In this document: piece after piece, positions 23,781-34,688 of the stretch
Layout: each line of letters opens with the position of its first letter
How positions within the stretch are numbered: the first letter of the stretch is position 1
Source: Persicaria tinctoria
Taxonomy: Eukaryota > Streptophyta > Magnoliopsida > Caryophyllales > Polygonaceae
Assembly: GCA_037127255.1 (NCBI GenBank)
Contig: JBANSL010000008.1
Location: forward strand, 40,933,373 to 40,997,372
Reading direction: 5' to 3'
Length of the DNA: 64,000 nucleotides
Notes under the pieces: generated by a model
Seen by the model: only the letters and a program-made list of their open reading frames with translations
What the model was told of the DNA's origin: nothing
Database searches by the model: none
Program-made: the position numbers and the translations under genes

Positions 23781-26700
23781 TTACTACTCCCACGTTCCCG
23801 GTTCCCAACCTCTTAATTTCAATTTTGGTAAAAATTTGTAAGACAACCCACGTTTGTCAAAGGAAAAGAAAAGAAAAAGAAAAAAAATTGTACACATGTA
23901 TAATTGTGATTGGTAGTGTATTAATATGGGGTATACACCAAGTGTATGTGTATCACCCTCCGGAATATTCTGTTGCATATTCCGTCAATGGCCCCTTGAT
24001 CTTTAGAATAATTTTTTATTATTTCTCTTTTATTTTCTCCCAAGAAACAACAATGGAGTAAGGAAAGGCATCGATGATAGAGAGGCCAAGATTCGATGCC
24101 GCTAGCAAGAAAAAGCAAGAATCCAAGCACAAATCAAGCGTCAAAGATGAAGGCAAATCCCAGATCTGGCACAATCACACCTTCAAAGCAAGAGATCGAT
24201 TCAATTTGGGCACCGAAAGCACAAGTAGATTCTACATATAGTCTAATCCTAGAAATGGTACTGGAGTACTGGTAAACCATTCCATCGTCAATTTCAATGG
24301 TTGTTCTCACCGGCTTGGACAAGGCTTCCGGATTTGAAAAGGGGAAGAAAATTTTTCGACCACAAGATGGAACTTAGAAGAAAAGTGTTGCGCGGTTTTG
24401 GTTTGGTGTTGCTGCACAATTCAAGTCTCTTCTGTCTTCCCGGTCTCCTCGGATGCTGGTTTCGGCCATTGATGTGCGACTCCAGTGGTCTCCTCGACTA
24501 TTGTAGATCTCCAGTCTACTTTACATTCAAAGAATGATCTTGTTTTTTGGGTGAAAATTCAAAAAATGATCTTTGATTTAGATGTTAGTATCTTTCAATT
24601 TGATTATTTGAATGCTACGAAATATTATTTGCAAAAAAAATAAAAAAAATTCAAGAAGTGGATTTGTGGTCTTGAAAACAGTGGACAGTGGGAAGGTTTT
24701 CACTTTTTAATGGCAGTGAGGATAAATTTAATTGCTATATAGGGATCATTTGGTCATTTGATATTTTTTTGACAGTCCACTTTATTTGGGGTGGTCTTTT
24801 GTTAACGGTTTCCATTAATGGGTGGTTTTGTGTAAACATAAATTTAAGGGGTGGTTATGTGAGAAGATGAATATTTTATGGGTGGTTTTCAGTAATTTAC
24901 CCTTTTTTTAAACAAGCCAAAGCCAGAATTCGCTTCTTCATTTCACTTTCTTTCGAAACAGGAGATTGATATGTAGGCCAATGTTGAGCCCAATTCCTTT
25001 CTTTCTTTTGTTAAATCAAAGCCTAGCCCGCTTTTTGTTTACAGAAGCAAGAGCCATCCTCCTCAACAGCGTTCTCTGCGCTCTCCAGGAGTAGCGCTCC
25101 ATTAACGCAAAACTTTGAGTGCTTGAAGCACTGGCCACGGGCGATCGAAACGGAGAGGGGCGGAACGAAAGCGATATTGACGGACCCGAGCCCGAGTCAC
25201 CGGTTTCAACTCGGATCCCTTTCATCCGGTACGTTTTTAAGGCCTTTTTCCAATTCCAAATTTCACCCCACATTTGACGTTCAATCGGATATTTAGGTGA
25301 TTTTTGGCTTAGATTTCGGCTTCCCACCCCAATTCCTTTTCAGTTGAGTGCTCAATTTCTTGACTGAATTTATTTTCAATTTCTAGGGTTTCAATTTGTG
25401 AAATTTAGGGCATTTCGGTTTGGTGGTCGAAAGAGGACGAGAAGGGGTTTTGAAGGCTGGCAATCCAGAAGCTTCGACAATTTGAATAACGAGCAGGTTT
25501 ACCCTTCTTCTTTACCTTCACATTTGCCCACGGTTTGATTTGAATGATTTGTTTTTTTTTTTCCTTTCAGAGAAGAGGGCTGAATTTTTTTTTTGATTTG
25601 CCCTCACTCCTGGCTATTTCGTTTAAGGCAGTCAGGAGAGGATCGAGAGAGACAGGTAGACTGCACATATTCTTCTTTTTTTTTCACTGGAATTTTGTTT
25701 GTTTAGATTTGTGCAATCCTTCATATCAACTTCTTGAGTTTTTGTTATTTGTGTTTTTTTTTTATTAGGGCCAACTGATGGAAGGAGGAGCCGGATCATA
25801 CTCCTGCCAATTGAAAGCATCAGTTTAGGGGAACCTAGCTCGGATTGGGTACGTTGACTCTATCCACCAATTTGAAGTCTTTGCCTTCAATTTTTTTTAA
25901 CTGTCTATTGCTCTTTTTTTTTTTCTTTTCCTGCACTTGTGAATTTTGGTTGAGAGGAAGAATGTCCTGCTTGATTGTCATCTCCTCCCTGTCTTTGATT
26001 TGGTTTTGATAATTTGGACTATCGAAGGTCAACTTCGACAGTCGATGCTTTTCAATTTGGAGCCTGTTTGCTTAGGATAACAGACCACCCGTTTATTTGG
26101 TTTGTTTAGGATGGAAACTAATTCCAGCCCGACGATTTTATTCTGTGTACAATCTAACTTGTTTGGTTAGTACAAAACTCTGTTTGGGTTTTATCATTCT
26201 CATGAATTTGTTCCCTTTCTTTGATTTCAATTTCATCATCGTCTTGGCTGGAATGAATTTGTTTACTTTTTGCATTGTTTGAAACTGCTAGTTAGCATGT
26301 TTAGCAGAATTTAGCAGCGTCTCGGCTAATTTTGGTGCCCTACACAATCTGCTTTGTTAGAGACAGCCAAGAGAGAGACTTTCCTGCTTGATTTGTTTTT
26401 TTTTCTTTTTTTTTAGAAACTTAGTTTTCCTGAACTGATTTACTTTGCCCAGGAAAGTTGTTCTCTTTCTCCAGAAAAAATTGTTCTTTTTCTTCTGATT
26501 TTGATTTTAATCTCATTATTCCCCTTTCTTGACTCTAATGAACTTGGCTCCTTTGAGTTTGCTTGAACGGCTGCATAATATCCCTCTTTTTATGACAAGG
26601 TGACCTTTGTTTGCTTGACCGAGTAGTTTCAATTAGCTTTTGTGCCATTGATAGTTTATGTAGATCGGAACTTTAGACAGAAATTCGCCCTCATTTAGGG

Positions 26701-27092
26701 TAAATCCCTGACTGCCTTAGAAAAGTTTAGACTTGAGAATTTAGACTTGAGAATTTCGTCTTGTGTTAAACTGAATTCTTTTTCTTTGCTTTCAGTTTCA
26801 TTATCATCCCCATGTCTTGAATGCATTGAAGTTGTTTCCTTTGTCTGTTTGAAACTTGTTGCAATTGCAACTTGCAATTTGAAAACTGAACTAGTTGACC
26901 AATTTAGGACTAATCTAGCAGCCTTTTACCCAAACTTCGACGCTGATTTGTGCACAATCGAATTTACAGACAATCTGATTGTCGCTGCAGTAGAGTTGGC
27001 TTGCTTGAATTTGCTTGCAATTTGTGTGTCTGAACTCGTCGTTTAGTTTAGGAAAAAATTCAGCAGCATTTTGCCCTCTTTTAGGGCTATTT

Positions 27093-27343
27093 GATGATTC
27101 CGAAACCCAGGCCACAAGCGAAAGCCTGCAAGGTTTGCTAGGGCCTAAGCCACGAGCGAAAGCTTGAGGGTTTGCAAGGGCGGGGTTTCGAGAATCGATT
27201 TTGGCAGCATATCGGCTTGATTTGGGGCAATTTGATTTGATGACTCCGAAACCCAGGCCACAAGCGAAAGCCTGCAAGGTTTGCTAGGGCCTAAGCCCTG
27301 AGCGAAAGCTTGAGGGTTTGCAAGGGCGGGGTTTCGAGAATCA
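27093..27343. repeat. 146-bp tandem duplication in the LTR
   Basis: Units starting at 27093 and 27239 share CCGAAACCCAGGCCACAAGC and much of what follows; the second copy is partial. They lie just downstream of the minus-strand promoter, in the part of the LTR missing from the other copy. Confidence 0.75.
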
Positions 27344-27506
27344 ATAGGAATCCCCACGATAGAGGGAGAGCTACCTTGTTGGCTCTCTTCTTCTTCCTTG
27401 CTTTCTTGAGACGTGTGTTTGGTTTTCTGCAGCCTTTCTTTTCTTTTGCCGTGTGTTATGTGTTTTTTTTTTCTGGCCTCTAAATCTTTTTTCTAACTCT
27501 AGACTT

Positions 27507-27520
27507 GACCACCTTTTATA
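27507..27520 (-). promoter_or_regulatory. LTR promoter TATA box
   Basis: The minus strand reads CGCTATAAAAGGTGG, a strong plant TATA box. It sits within the 5' LTR in the orientation of the gag-protease gene, so transcription would start near 27480 and run left. Confidence 0.65.
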
Positions 27521-28158
27521 GCGAGAAGAAGATAGGAGGATAAATCATACCTAATATCTTTTAATATTGCTCTATCCTTTTTAACAGAAGATTAGCAGCT
27601 TCCTGATCTTTTTTCTTCCCTTTTAGATATTGATAGCTTTTTTTGCAGAACTATTGCTTTATGCCTTTATCTATTTTGCTGATTTGAGTTTGTTGAGTCT
27701 GGCAGCCCTGCTCCAATTTGTGGGTTGGCTTGGGCCGGCCTTTGAAGCCTACTTTGGGCCAGCTTCCAACAAAATCCATTAATACCACTTTCAATTTCAC
27801 TTTTTTTTTTTAGATTTGATCAGACAGAGCTGATGTTGGACTTGGAGAGGCCAGCCACCCAAGTGACGGGATTCGCGCTCTCGGCATCTTAATTTTGTAT
27901 TATTTTTTTATTATTGTATGCTCAACTATTGTATTAAATTTGTATACTTTAGTTTGTGAGCTTGTAAGGCACTAAAATGATGCATTTGATATTTAACACA
28001 TTTTGCGCACTCATTTACTTGAAATTATCACTAGTCAATTTGTATTCGTGTTTTGATATATAAAGCATCACATGAGAGCCTTCACAAAAGTAACTTCATG
28101 AGCTTATACAATATCTTTTAATAAACACGAATTCTTTTTTTTTTACTCCCAAACAACA

Positions 28159-28455
28159 TGTAAGCAAAGTTTTCTAAATTAAGGTTATATATAGATATAT
28201 AGATAGTTAGTACATAAATGTGAGTTAAGCCTAATGGTTATATTAAATTGAATTCAATGTTTTGAATTAAGCCCAGTAAATATGTTAAGAATAAAAGAGA
28301 ATGGAGGATTAAAAAAATAATGGAAAAAAAGAGAAAAGTAGAAATAAAAAAATCCAGGAAAAAAACATAATTTGTCAATATTTCTAAAACTCCTCTAAGA
28401 TTGACACGTAAGCAAAGTATTCTAAATTAAAGTTATATATAGATTAAGTCTATAT
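28159..28455 (-). repeat. Helitron 5'-end copies right of the gypsy element
   Basis: Minus-strand TCTATATATAACC-type ends occur at 28194 and 28443, with the same internal phrases as 13600-14230 (GTTAAGAATAAAAGAGAATG). This is probably the continuation of the Helitron-related array split by the gypsy element. Confidence 0.5.
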
Positions 28456-28690
28456 TGATAGCTTGAAATATCACAATGAATATTTCATGAATATATACTT
28501 CATATTTGATGAATATTTACATTAGCTTAATTGAATATTAACTCATATAAAAATATTTCATATTTGATGAATATTTCATATTGTAAAATGAATATTTAGT
28601 ATGTTTGAACTGAATAATTGAGAGGAAATTTGGTAAAATATACCTTTTGTGAAATATGATTAAGTAGTTCGACCCTAATAAAATTAAATT
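28456..28690. other. AT-rich spacer
   Basis: No gene seen. GAATATTTCATATTTGATGAA-type repeats and TTGTAAAATGAATATTT (also near 41645) occur. Confidence 0.3.
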
Positions 28691-30260
28691 GGCCGCGTCG
28701 GCTCTCTCCAAAACAAAATTAGTTGCCTGTACCCACCTCCGCTCCCCTAGCCCTCGTTCTCTCTCGCTCTCGCTTTCCCTTTCCCTCTCGAGCTCCCTTT
28801 CTCTTCGTCAATGGTGACCGCTCCACTACCGATTGAATCCATGAAAGGCTCCGCCGATTCAAAGACACCCACGACTCTCAGATATGGCGACAACGACGAT
28901 GGATTCGGCAAAGAAATCCATGGACACCGAGGCCCCTTGGTTTCTGGTACCACCCCTTCTAACCATGGTTGTTGTAGATCCCTTCCTATATGTAATTTTT
29001 GGACCTCTCAACTCAATTTTGCACCTATTTAATGATGTTTTTAGTTTATTATACATCTTATTGTGTTCAATTTTGATTTTTTGGTTGGAATCTACAATTT
29101 TTTTATGGATTTAGGGTTCGATTTGGGGCAAAAATGTCGGAATTGTGCTTTGACATGGTTGAATCTACAATTTTGATTTTGTACCTATGCTTGCATTATT
29201 ACTGTTTGCTCCATTTTTGAGAGGGCATGAAGTTGTTTGAGGTGTCACTAATGCATTGATGCTATATTAAGTTTTGTGTTGTGATTGTTTAGGAGGAGAG
29301 AAGCCAATAGAGAATTGGCCATGGAGAAGCTCAAAGAAGGACATATCAGCACTGCAATTGAGCCTTTTCAAGTAAATTTTGTCCTGAAGACTGCAAAAAA
29401 ATTGAATATATTGCTCAACATATTGTTATATGGATGCATCAGTTTTATTGGCTCAAACTGTAAGCTTGGAGCTGCTTATGGAGTACTTTCTACTGCAACC
29501 GTTGCTGATTTTTATGTCATAAATTGATAGACACCTTGTTGCTGATTTTTCTGTCATAATTTTTTTATGCATGAAATTGCTAATTTTTCTGGCATAAATC
29601 GTAGGTTCATCAAAGCTTAAGCCATGAATCGTGATGCACATAGTTTGTATGGATGCTTTGTATCGTGCACAAGTGGCATCATTGGTGTGACCCAACCTCC
29701 TCGAGTTGCTGTGATTGTTACTGCCAAAAGGGTAACATACTGAACTTGCTTGAGATATGTTTAGTTGGTTGATTTGATCATTTTTAATACCGTCAAAATT
29801 CGATGAAATTCATGTTTAGTTGTTGAGCAATTGGATTTAGAAGTGTTGCTACAAATGTCCTTCTTTCTGTTTAGTTGTTGATATTTTTATGGATCTGTTA
29901 GTTGATTGTTTTACCTCTTGCAGGCTGCAGCGTTGGCCTTTTATATATATCAGCCCTCTTTACATCAAAATTTGTCATTATATTTGTGGTCATTGTCCTT
30001 CTTTCTACTCTGGACTTCTGGGTCATTAAGAATGTAGGGTAACTTTAGTTGGTCTGAGGTGGTGGAATGAAATCAATGATCTTGGTGAAAGTGTATGGAA
30101 TTTTGAATCACTTGATCAAGAATCTAAGTGGGGTCATTACGAATGTAAGTGGGGTAATTTTTGAAGCTTGTTCTTTTCTATTGGCATATATGTTTTTCTT
30201 CAATATGCTTTTTTTTTCTTTGTCACAAATGCTACTGGACAACGTTTTCGTGTCCAACAA
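28691..30260 (+). other. Composite gene-fragment region
   Basis: A CT-rich leader-like stretch (28720-28810) precedes short open frames with ATGs at 28811 and 28884, neither with a product I recognise. Next comes an exon resembling EXO1-type nucleases (29293-29371), then an imperfect repeat of GTTGCTGATTTTT (29495-29610). The mix of leader-like DNA, exon and intron-like AT-rich sequence suggests a transduplicated, chimeric locus rather than a working gene. Confidence 0.4.
29293..29371 (+). pseudogene. Exon fragment like EXO1/Rad2-family nuclease
   Basis: The frame reads RREANRELAMEKLKEGHIST followed by AIEPFQ. It resembles the stretch after the N-terminal nuclease domain motif in plant EXO1-like 5'-3' exonucleases, where an R(R/K)xANxxxAMxKLKEG helix precedes the internal nuclease domain. 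The exon is bounded by an acceptor (TTGTTTAG) and a donor (CAA then GTAAAT) at plausible positions. Neighbouring exons encoding the catalytic acidic residues were not found, so this is a captured or decayed fragment, not a nuclease gene. The assignment rests on about 26 residues recalled from the family. Confidence 0.45.
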
Positions 30261-30264
30261 AGTC

Positions 30265-30485
30265 ACTTGTACGAGCTCATGAGCTTGAGCTCGAGCTCAG
30301 CTCGAGTATAAGCGAGCTCAAGCTCAAGCTCGGCTTGAGTGCAAACAACCTCGAGCTTGAGCACTTCTCGCGAGCACGAGTACTTGCTTGAGCTCGTTTT
30401 CATAGGGAGCTCGAGCCCGGCTCGTTTACAAACGAGCCGATCTTGAACACCAAGTGCTTGAGCTTGTGAGCTCGTATATCACCTC
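30265..30485. repeat. GAGCTC-rich degenerate repeat
   Basis: GAGCTCGAGCTC, GCTCGAGC and similar self-complementary phrases are repeated, giving strong hairpin potential. Similar GAGCTCG-rich tracts are common in plant repeats, but the parent element is not clear. Confidence 0.6.
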
Positions 30486-30499
30486 TAGAATTAAGGGAC

Positions 30500-30787
30500 C
30501 TTTACTGTGATCTTGTAATCACACGTCATGTGGTATTTCATATTATTAGATTCTTAAATATCATCACAAATGTGTCCTCAACAAAAATGTCATTTACAAA
30601 CAATGTCATCACAAATGATTGAGATCAATGAGGTGGAATTACAAATGTCATCAATGAATAAAAGTCATCATTTAAAATATGTCATCAATGAATAAAAGTC
30701 ATCATTAAAAAGATGTCATCATAAATGTCATCAATGAATAAAAGTCACCATTAATAAGATGTTATTACAAATGATTGCATCAATGAA
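30500..30787. repeat. ATGTCATCA-rich repeat, left part
   Basis: Many copies of (A)TGTCATCA and AATAAAAGTCATCA occur. The same kind of sequence continues after the CACTA element (41214-41510), so the CACTA element inserted into this repeat. Confidence 0.55.
30785..30787. repeat. CACTA target-site duplication (left)
   Basis: GAA is repeated at 41214-41216. A 3-bp duplication is diagnostic for CACTA insertions. Confidence 0.85.
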
Positions 30788-30859
30788 CACTACTAGAAAA
30801 CGCTCATATAATCTCGAAACTAACCTAGAACATAGCCTCAATATTAGCCTCGAAAATAG

Positions 30860-30942
30860 ATTACCTTCGAAAATGCCCTCGAAGCCGACCTCAAGATACA
30901 TTTTGAGGCGTAGAGGAGGGAGGTTAAATGTAGCCTCGAATA
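30860..30942. repeat. Subterminal inverted repeat, arm 1
   Basis: It matches 31240-31322 in inverted orientation over about 83 bp with around ten differences. It contains CCGACCTCAAGATACATTTT and CCTCGAA motifs. Together the arms could fold into a long hairpin inside the left subterminal region of the CACTA element. Confidence 0.8.
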
Positions 30943-31239
30943 ATAACCTCGAAATAATTCTTTCGGGGGTAAGATAGCCTCCAACTAATTTCGAGAGCAA
31001 TTGCGAGATCATTAGTATCGAACTATTTCGTGACTAAATTCAGTGCTATTTAGCCTTCAAATTGCCTGCAAATGTAATTGGTAGGTATTTTCGAGGGTAC
31101 ATATTTCGAGGCTAAAATAGTATCGATTCATAGCGTCAAAATAATTGTAGGGCAACTGCGAAAGTAAAATAACCTCCAATTTAGTCTCGAAAATATTTTT
31201 GGAGGCTAACATACTCTCGAAACAATAGTCCCAGGTTAA

Positions 31240-31322
31240 TATTCGAGGCCATGTTTAACCTCCCTCTTCTACGCATCGAAATGTGTCTTGAGGTCGACTT
31301 CGAGGTCACGTTCGAAGGTAAT
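31240..31322. repeat. Subterminal inverted repeat, arm 2
   Basis: It is the inverted partner of 30860-30942, about 300 bp away, within the left subterminal region. Confidence 0.8.
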
Positions 31323-31799
31323 ATATTTTCGAGGGCACTCTATCAACTCATTTTATAGTCAATTTGAGGTTAAATTTAATATTTTAGTTGCCAAATTTCA
31401 GGTTAAGTTTAATAAACATTATAAAATTTGTTGCCAAATTTGAGGTTAAATTTATTAGCATCTAATGCATTTTTATTTTTTAATTTATGCATGCATAAAA
31501 CATAGATTTTACTTTAAATAACAACAATAAATAAAGAAAACATTAAATGCTTGAAAAAACCAATATTTCATAATTAAAGCATGTACAAAATGCTTGTTCA
31601 ACCATACCCACAACCATAAACATGTCCCCGTGGCACAAAAGATACTACCTTCAAGTTATAACCTAACTAATTAGATCAACCAATATATATTCCCACCCAA
31701 CCATCTAAAACAAAAGGTGCAAATCAAGTCCAAAATATTTGCACACCAATTAGTGTAATGGTTAGTTTTTACACTATATATCCATCATACCCATACTAC

Positions 31800-34688
31800 C
31801 TAAGAGTTAGAGTTTGCAAGACCGGAAGGAGATGATGAAGCTTGACCTACTTGAAGGAGACGAATGATGGTGGATTGGAACTCTTGTTGGTTCTTTACAA
31901 GTTCAACAACGGTACTTCGTAGCTCTTGTACCTCATCTCGAATGCCTTGATCTCGAGCTTGATAATGAACTTGAGAAGGGGTAGCACTTACCTTGCCCGT
32001 ACGAATAAGGCCTTTACCCTCTTCTCCCAATCCATAAAGTCTTCCATTAGATGGTCCACCACATGCTTCAGCCCAAATCTTTTTCTCCTTGTCTCTCTCT
32101 TGATGTTCACATTCACCATCTTCTGAAATGGGCTCGACTTCTTTCTGAGTAGCAACAAGCTCTTCATATTTCTCCTGGATTTTCAACAAGCAATTAAATG
32201 AACAAAGCCAATAAAAACATGTCAAAAGTGCAAGAACTTGAACTTTTCAGCAACAATTACAGCCGTAACACAGCTTGTTTCAGTTCAATTTGATTCAGCA
32301 AAAGTAGCAACCAACAACTTGTTTCACAACACAAAGAAACAAGCTATTTACCAACATCAAACAAGCTATTTTGCAGCATTAAAAAACTACTTTTCAGCAA
32401 GCAACAAGCTGTAGAAAAGCTTCTACAAGCAACCAAGTCTACTTTTATGAAATTAAAAAAGAAAAGAGAAATAAAGACAGCATTGGCAACAGAAGAATAA
32501 TGAAATGCTAAGCTGGTTCTACTTATAATAGTGATCCAAGTTAAAGCTAAATGTTTTCAGAAAAAATCAAACTTACTATATCCATGTTTTGGCTGAGTTG
32601 GAAATTTGCAATATTCCAACTTATGATATAGCCTATAGAGAGTTTAGGTAAATCCATCAACCAAGAACTAAAGCCTCAAATCTTGGAAATTCTATCATTT
32701 CATACATCTCTCACGAAAATATCTTTACACAAATCCTACTTCAGAGACTTACCTAAATATCCAGAAATATGCAACTGCAACCAACAAATGTTGCCAAAAA
32801 AAAAAAAACAGAAAAGAATATCCCACAAGTTTATACACAGATAGATTCTTTCTTCAGTATACTACTCTACAGTTACATTGTACCAAGCATCAGACCAAGT
32901 CAAGGCAAGATTTTTAACAGGACTGTCATTCGTGTCTAAAATTCTATCAGAGAACGCCAAAAACTTCCATTCACTAACAAATCAATCGCCAAAATGTCTG
33001 TCTCTATGTGCCTACAGCCCTACACAATTCTGTATCATAATCATTACAATTTACAAGGTTGACATAAATAGCAAGGATCATTGACGGTTAAACGCGTCCA
33101 TTCATCAATTCAACCATGCCGGACTATACATCACCCAACAATTTTTCTAAGTCATGAAAAACAACAAGACAAGTGATTACAATGGGCAAATAGAAGGACA
33201 CTAACCACAATGGCTTTAGGCCGAGGTCCTGTCCAAACCCCATCTTTTGAGTACAACCTTTGCACCATTTCAGAAATCTTTGGCCTCTTTCCTTCCTTAA
33301 CCTCCTAAGAACCACATATATAAAACACGATGTTTAAAAACAAAATAAATAAAGCTCAATAAAAGAACTAAGATTTAGCAAACACTTGAATTTGTATGTT
33401 TTCTATGTTTTTTTTGTTGATATAAGGCAAGGGTGTATGTTTGCTAAGTGAAAATCAGCAAGTATATGTTTTTTAAACAAAAACATATACTTGCTGATTT
33501 TCTATGTTTTTTAAACAAAAACACATATATATGTTTTCTATGTTCTTTAAACAAAAACAGTACTATTCTTAGTAGTATTTTTGTGTGATATAAGGCAAGG
33601 GTGTATTTTTGTGTGAGATACTCCTCAATTTAAGTATATATAATTTAAGTAAAAAAATCAGCAAACATAAGTAAAATGTAGGGAGTTTATAGACTTACAA
33701 CTACATCAATCCATTTGGTCAACTTTCGAGAACCCCCGTGATAGACACCAGAATCAATTGCCTTTTGAGAAGCTTTGTTTTGCTTGTTAACAGCAGCTTG
33801 GTGGATCATAGCCGGATCAGTTACTCTTTTCTTTTCAATTCTAGCCCATTGGTCTTTCGTAACGAAGTCGGGAACGGTCTTCCTCTTACGATGCCCCTTG
33901 AAGACATTGGCAATGTGATCCGCTGCTTGATGTTGGAATGCTTTTTGCATTTGCACATCAAGGACATCCCAATAAAAACGCTTCTACATTAACACAAAAG
34001 AGTGAAAGAATTACTAATTAAGTTACTATAATCACAATAAAGTACATGTGTTAATAATATAAAGCTTGTAGATAGAATATCACCTTAAACTCTTCAAACC
34101 ATACTTTTTTCACATCTCCGGGAACTTTACTCACGCTTGTCCAATCGCCCTTGTAGTAACCACGAACGATCTCGGTCATCCTCTTGTATGCCGGTTGATA
34201 GGGCTCAAAGCAACTATACCATAAAAAATAATATGAAATTAAGAAAAAAAAGGCGGATGAAAATATTTTAAAAAATCCAATAAAAATTGAAAGTAAAAAT
34301 TTAAAACTTACTAAACATCAGGCCCGGAAAGCCCCACATATTCCTTCTTTTGTATGCCATCGAGAGGTAGATCACTTGATCCAGTTGATCTGGCAGTCGG
34401 AGTAGGAGCAGAGCCATGATCATCCTCATTCACCGGAGTATTAGGCTGCGTGCCATTAGCGGTTGTGCTATTAGGCTGCGTGCCATCAGTGGGTGTGCTA
34501 TTAGGCTGCGTGTTTTGAGCTGATGTTGTATTAGGATGCTTGCTTATAGCTAGTGTGGCATTAGGTTGTGTGCCAGCAGCCGTGGAAGTAGGGGCTAGGA
34601 CAAGAGGGCTAGGTGAGCCACTCGGATTTGTGGAAAACAGATTGCGTTGAATAACAAGACGTCGTTGTCCTTTTTCACAAGGCGGCAT
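31800..34688 (-). CDS. tnpA-like CACTA protein (plant Transposase_24 type)
   Basis: Five exons join in frame: 34688-34312, 34213-34084, 33983-33699, 33304-33206 and 32174-31800. Every intron starts GT and ends AG, and the total of 1266 nt gives 421 aa. The N-terminal 125 residues (MPPCEKGQRRLVIQRN...) are low complexity, with repeated TQPN(S/T)T phrases. The rest matches the plant En/Spm 'Ptta' transposase domain: VRGYYKGDWTSV, DVKKVWFEEFKKRFYWD, a basic segment with W-x-x-I, then YHGGSRKLTKW. The last exon has KIWAEACGGPSNGRLYGLG, common in this family, and a C-terminal coiled-coil-like helix (VQELRSTVVELVKNQQEFQS). In En/Spm the equivalent protein binds subterminal repeats and brings the ends together; that role is inferred. 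It lies about 1.7 kb downstream of TNP2, on the same strand. Start and splice choices are manual. Confidence 0.8.

Larger units (their letters stand above)
22635..24902. mobile_element. MULE-like TIR element, non-autonomous
   Basis: The ends are inverted repeats starting GGGTAAATTAC, followed by AAAACCACCCATAAA motifs, and a 9-bp duplication flanks them, typical of Mutator-like elements. It interrupts the LTR precisely. Inside are an ATT microsatellite (23033-23069), a 70-bp tandem duplication (about 23350-23500) and a PIF-type MITE (23502-23780). A non-repetitive stretch (24050-24540) has short open frames on both strands, possibly a captured gene fragment. No MURA transposase was seen. Confidence 0.8.
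14239..28158 (-). mobile_element. Non-autonomous Ty3/gypsy-like element (gag-protease only)
   Basis: Direct repeats at 14239-17218 and 21856-27037 (after removing a 2.3-kb insertion) are near identical. On the minus strand the order is 5' LTR (28158-21856), primer site, gag-protease pseudogene, then a truncated 3' LTR. No reverse transcriptase, RNase H or integrase remains. The right LTR also has about 1.1 kb of promoter sequence absent from the left copy, so one deletion removed the rest of pol plus the start of the 3' LTR. It resembles the gag-only elements called TR-GAG, but here it is explained by deletion. Flanking Helitron copies suggest where it inserted. I could not identify a clean 5-bp target duplication. 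Confidence 0.8.
21856..28158 (-). repeat. 5' LTR of the gypsy-like element (with nested insertion)
   Basis: Read on the minus strand it starts TGTTGTTTGGGAG and ends TTTTTGTTCAACA. Without the 2268-bp MULE-like insertion and its duplication it is about 4.0 kb. A TATA box at 27507-27520 marks the promoter. The segment 27038-28158 has no counterpart in the left copy. Confidence 0.7.
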
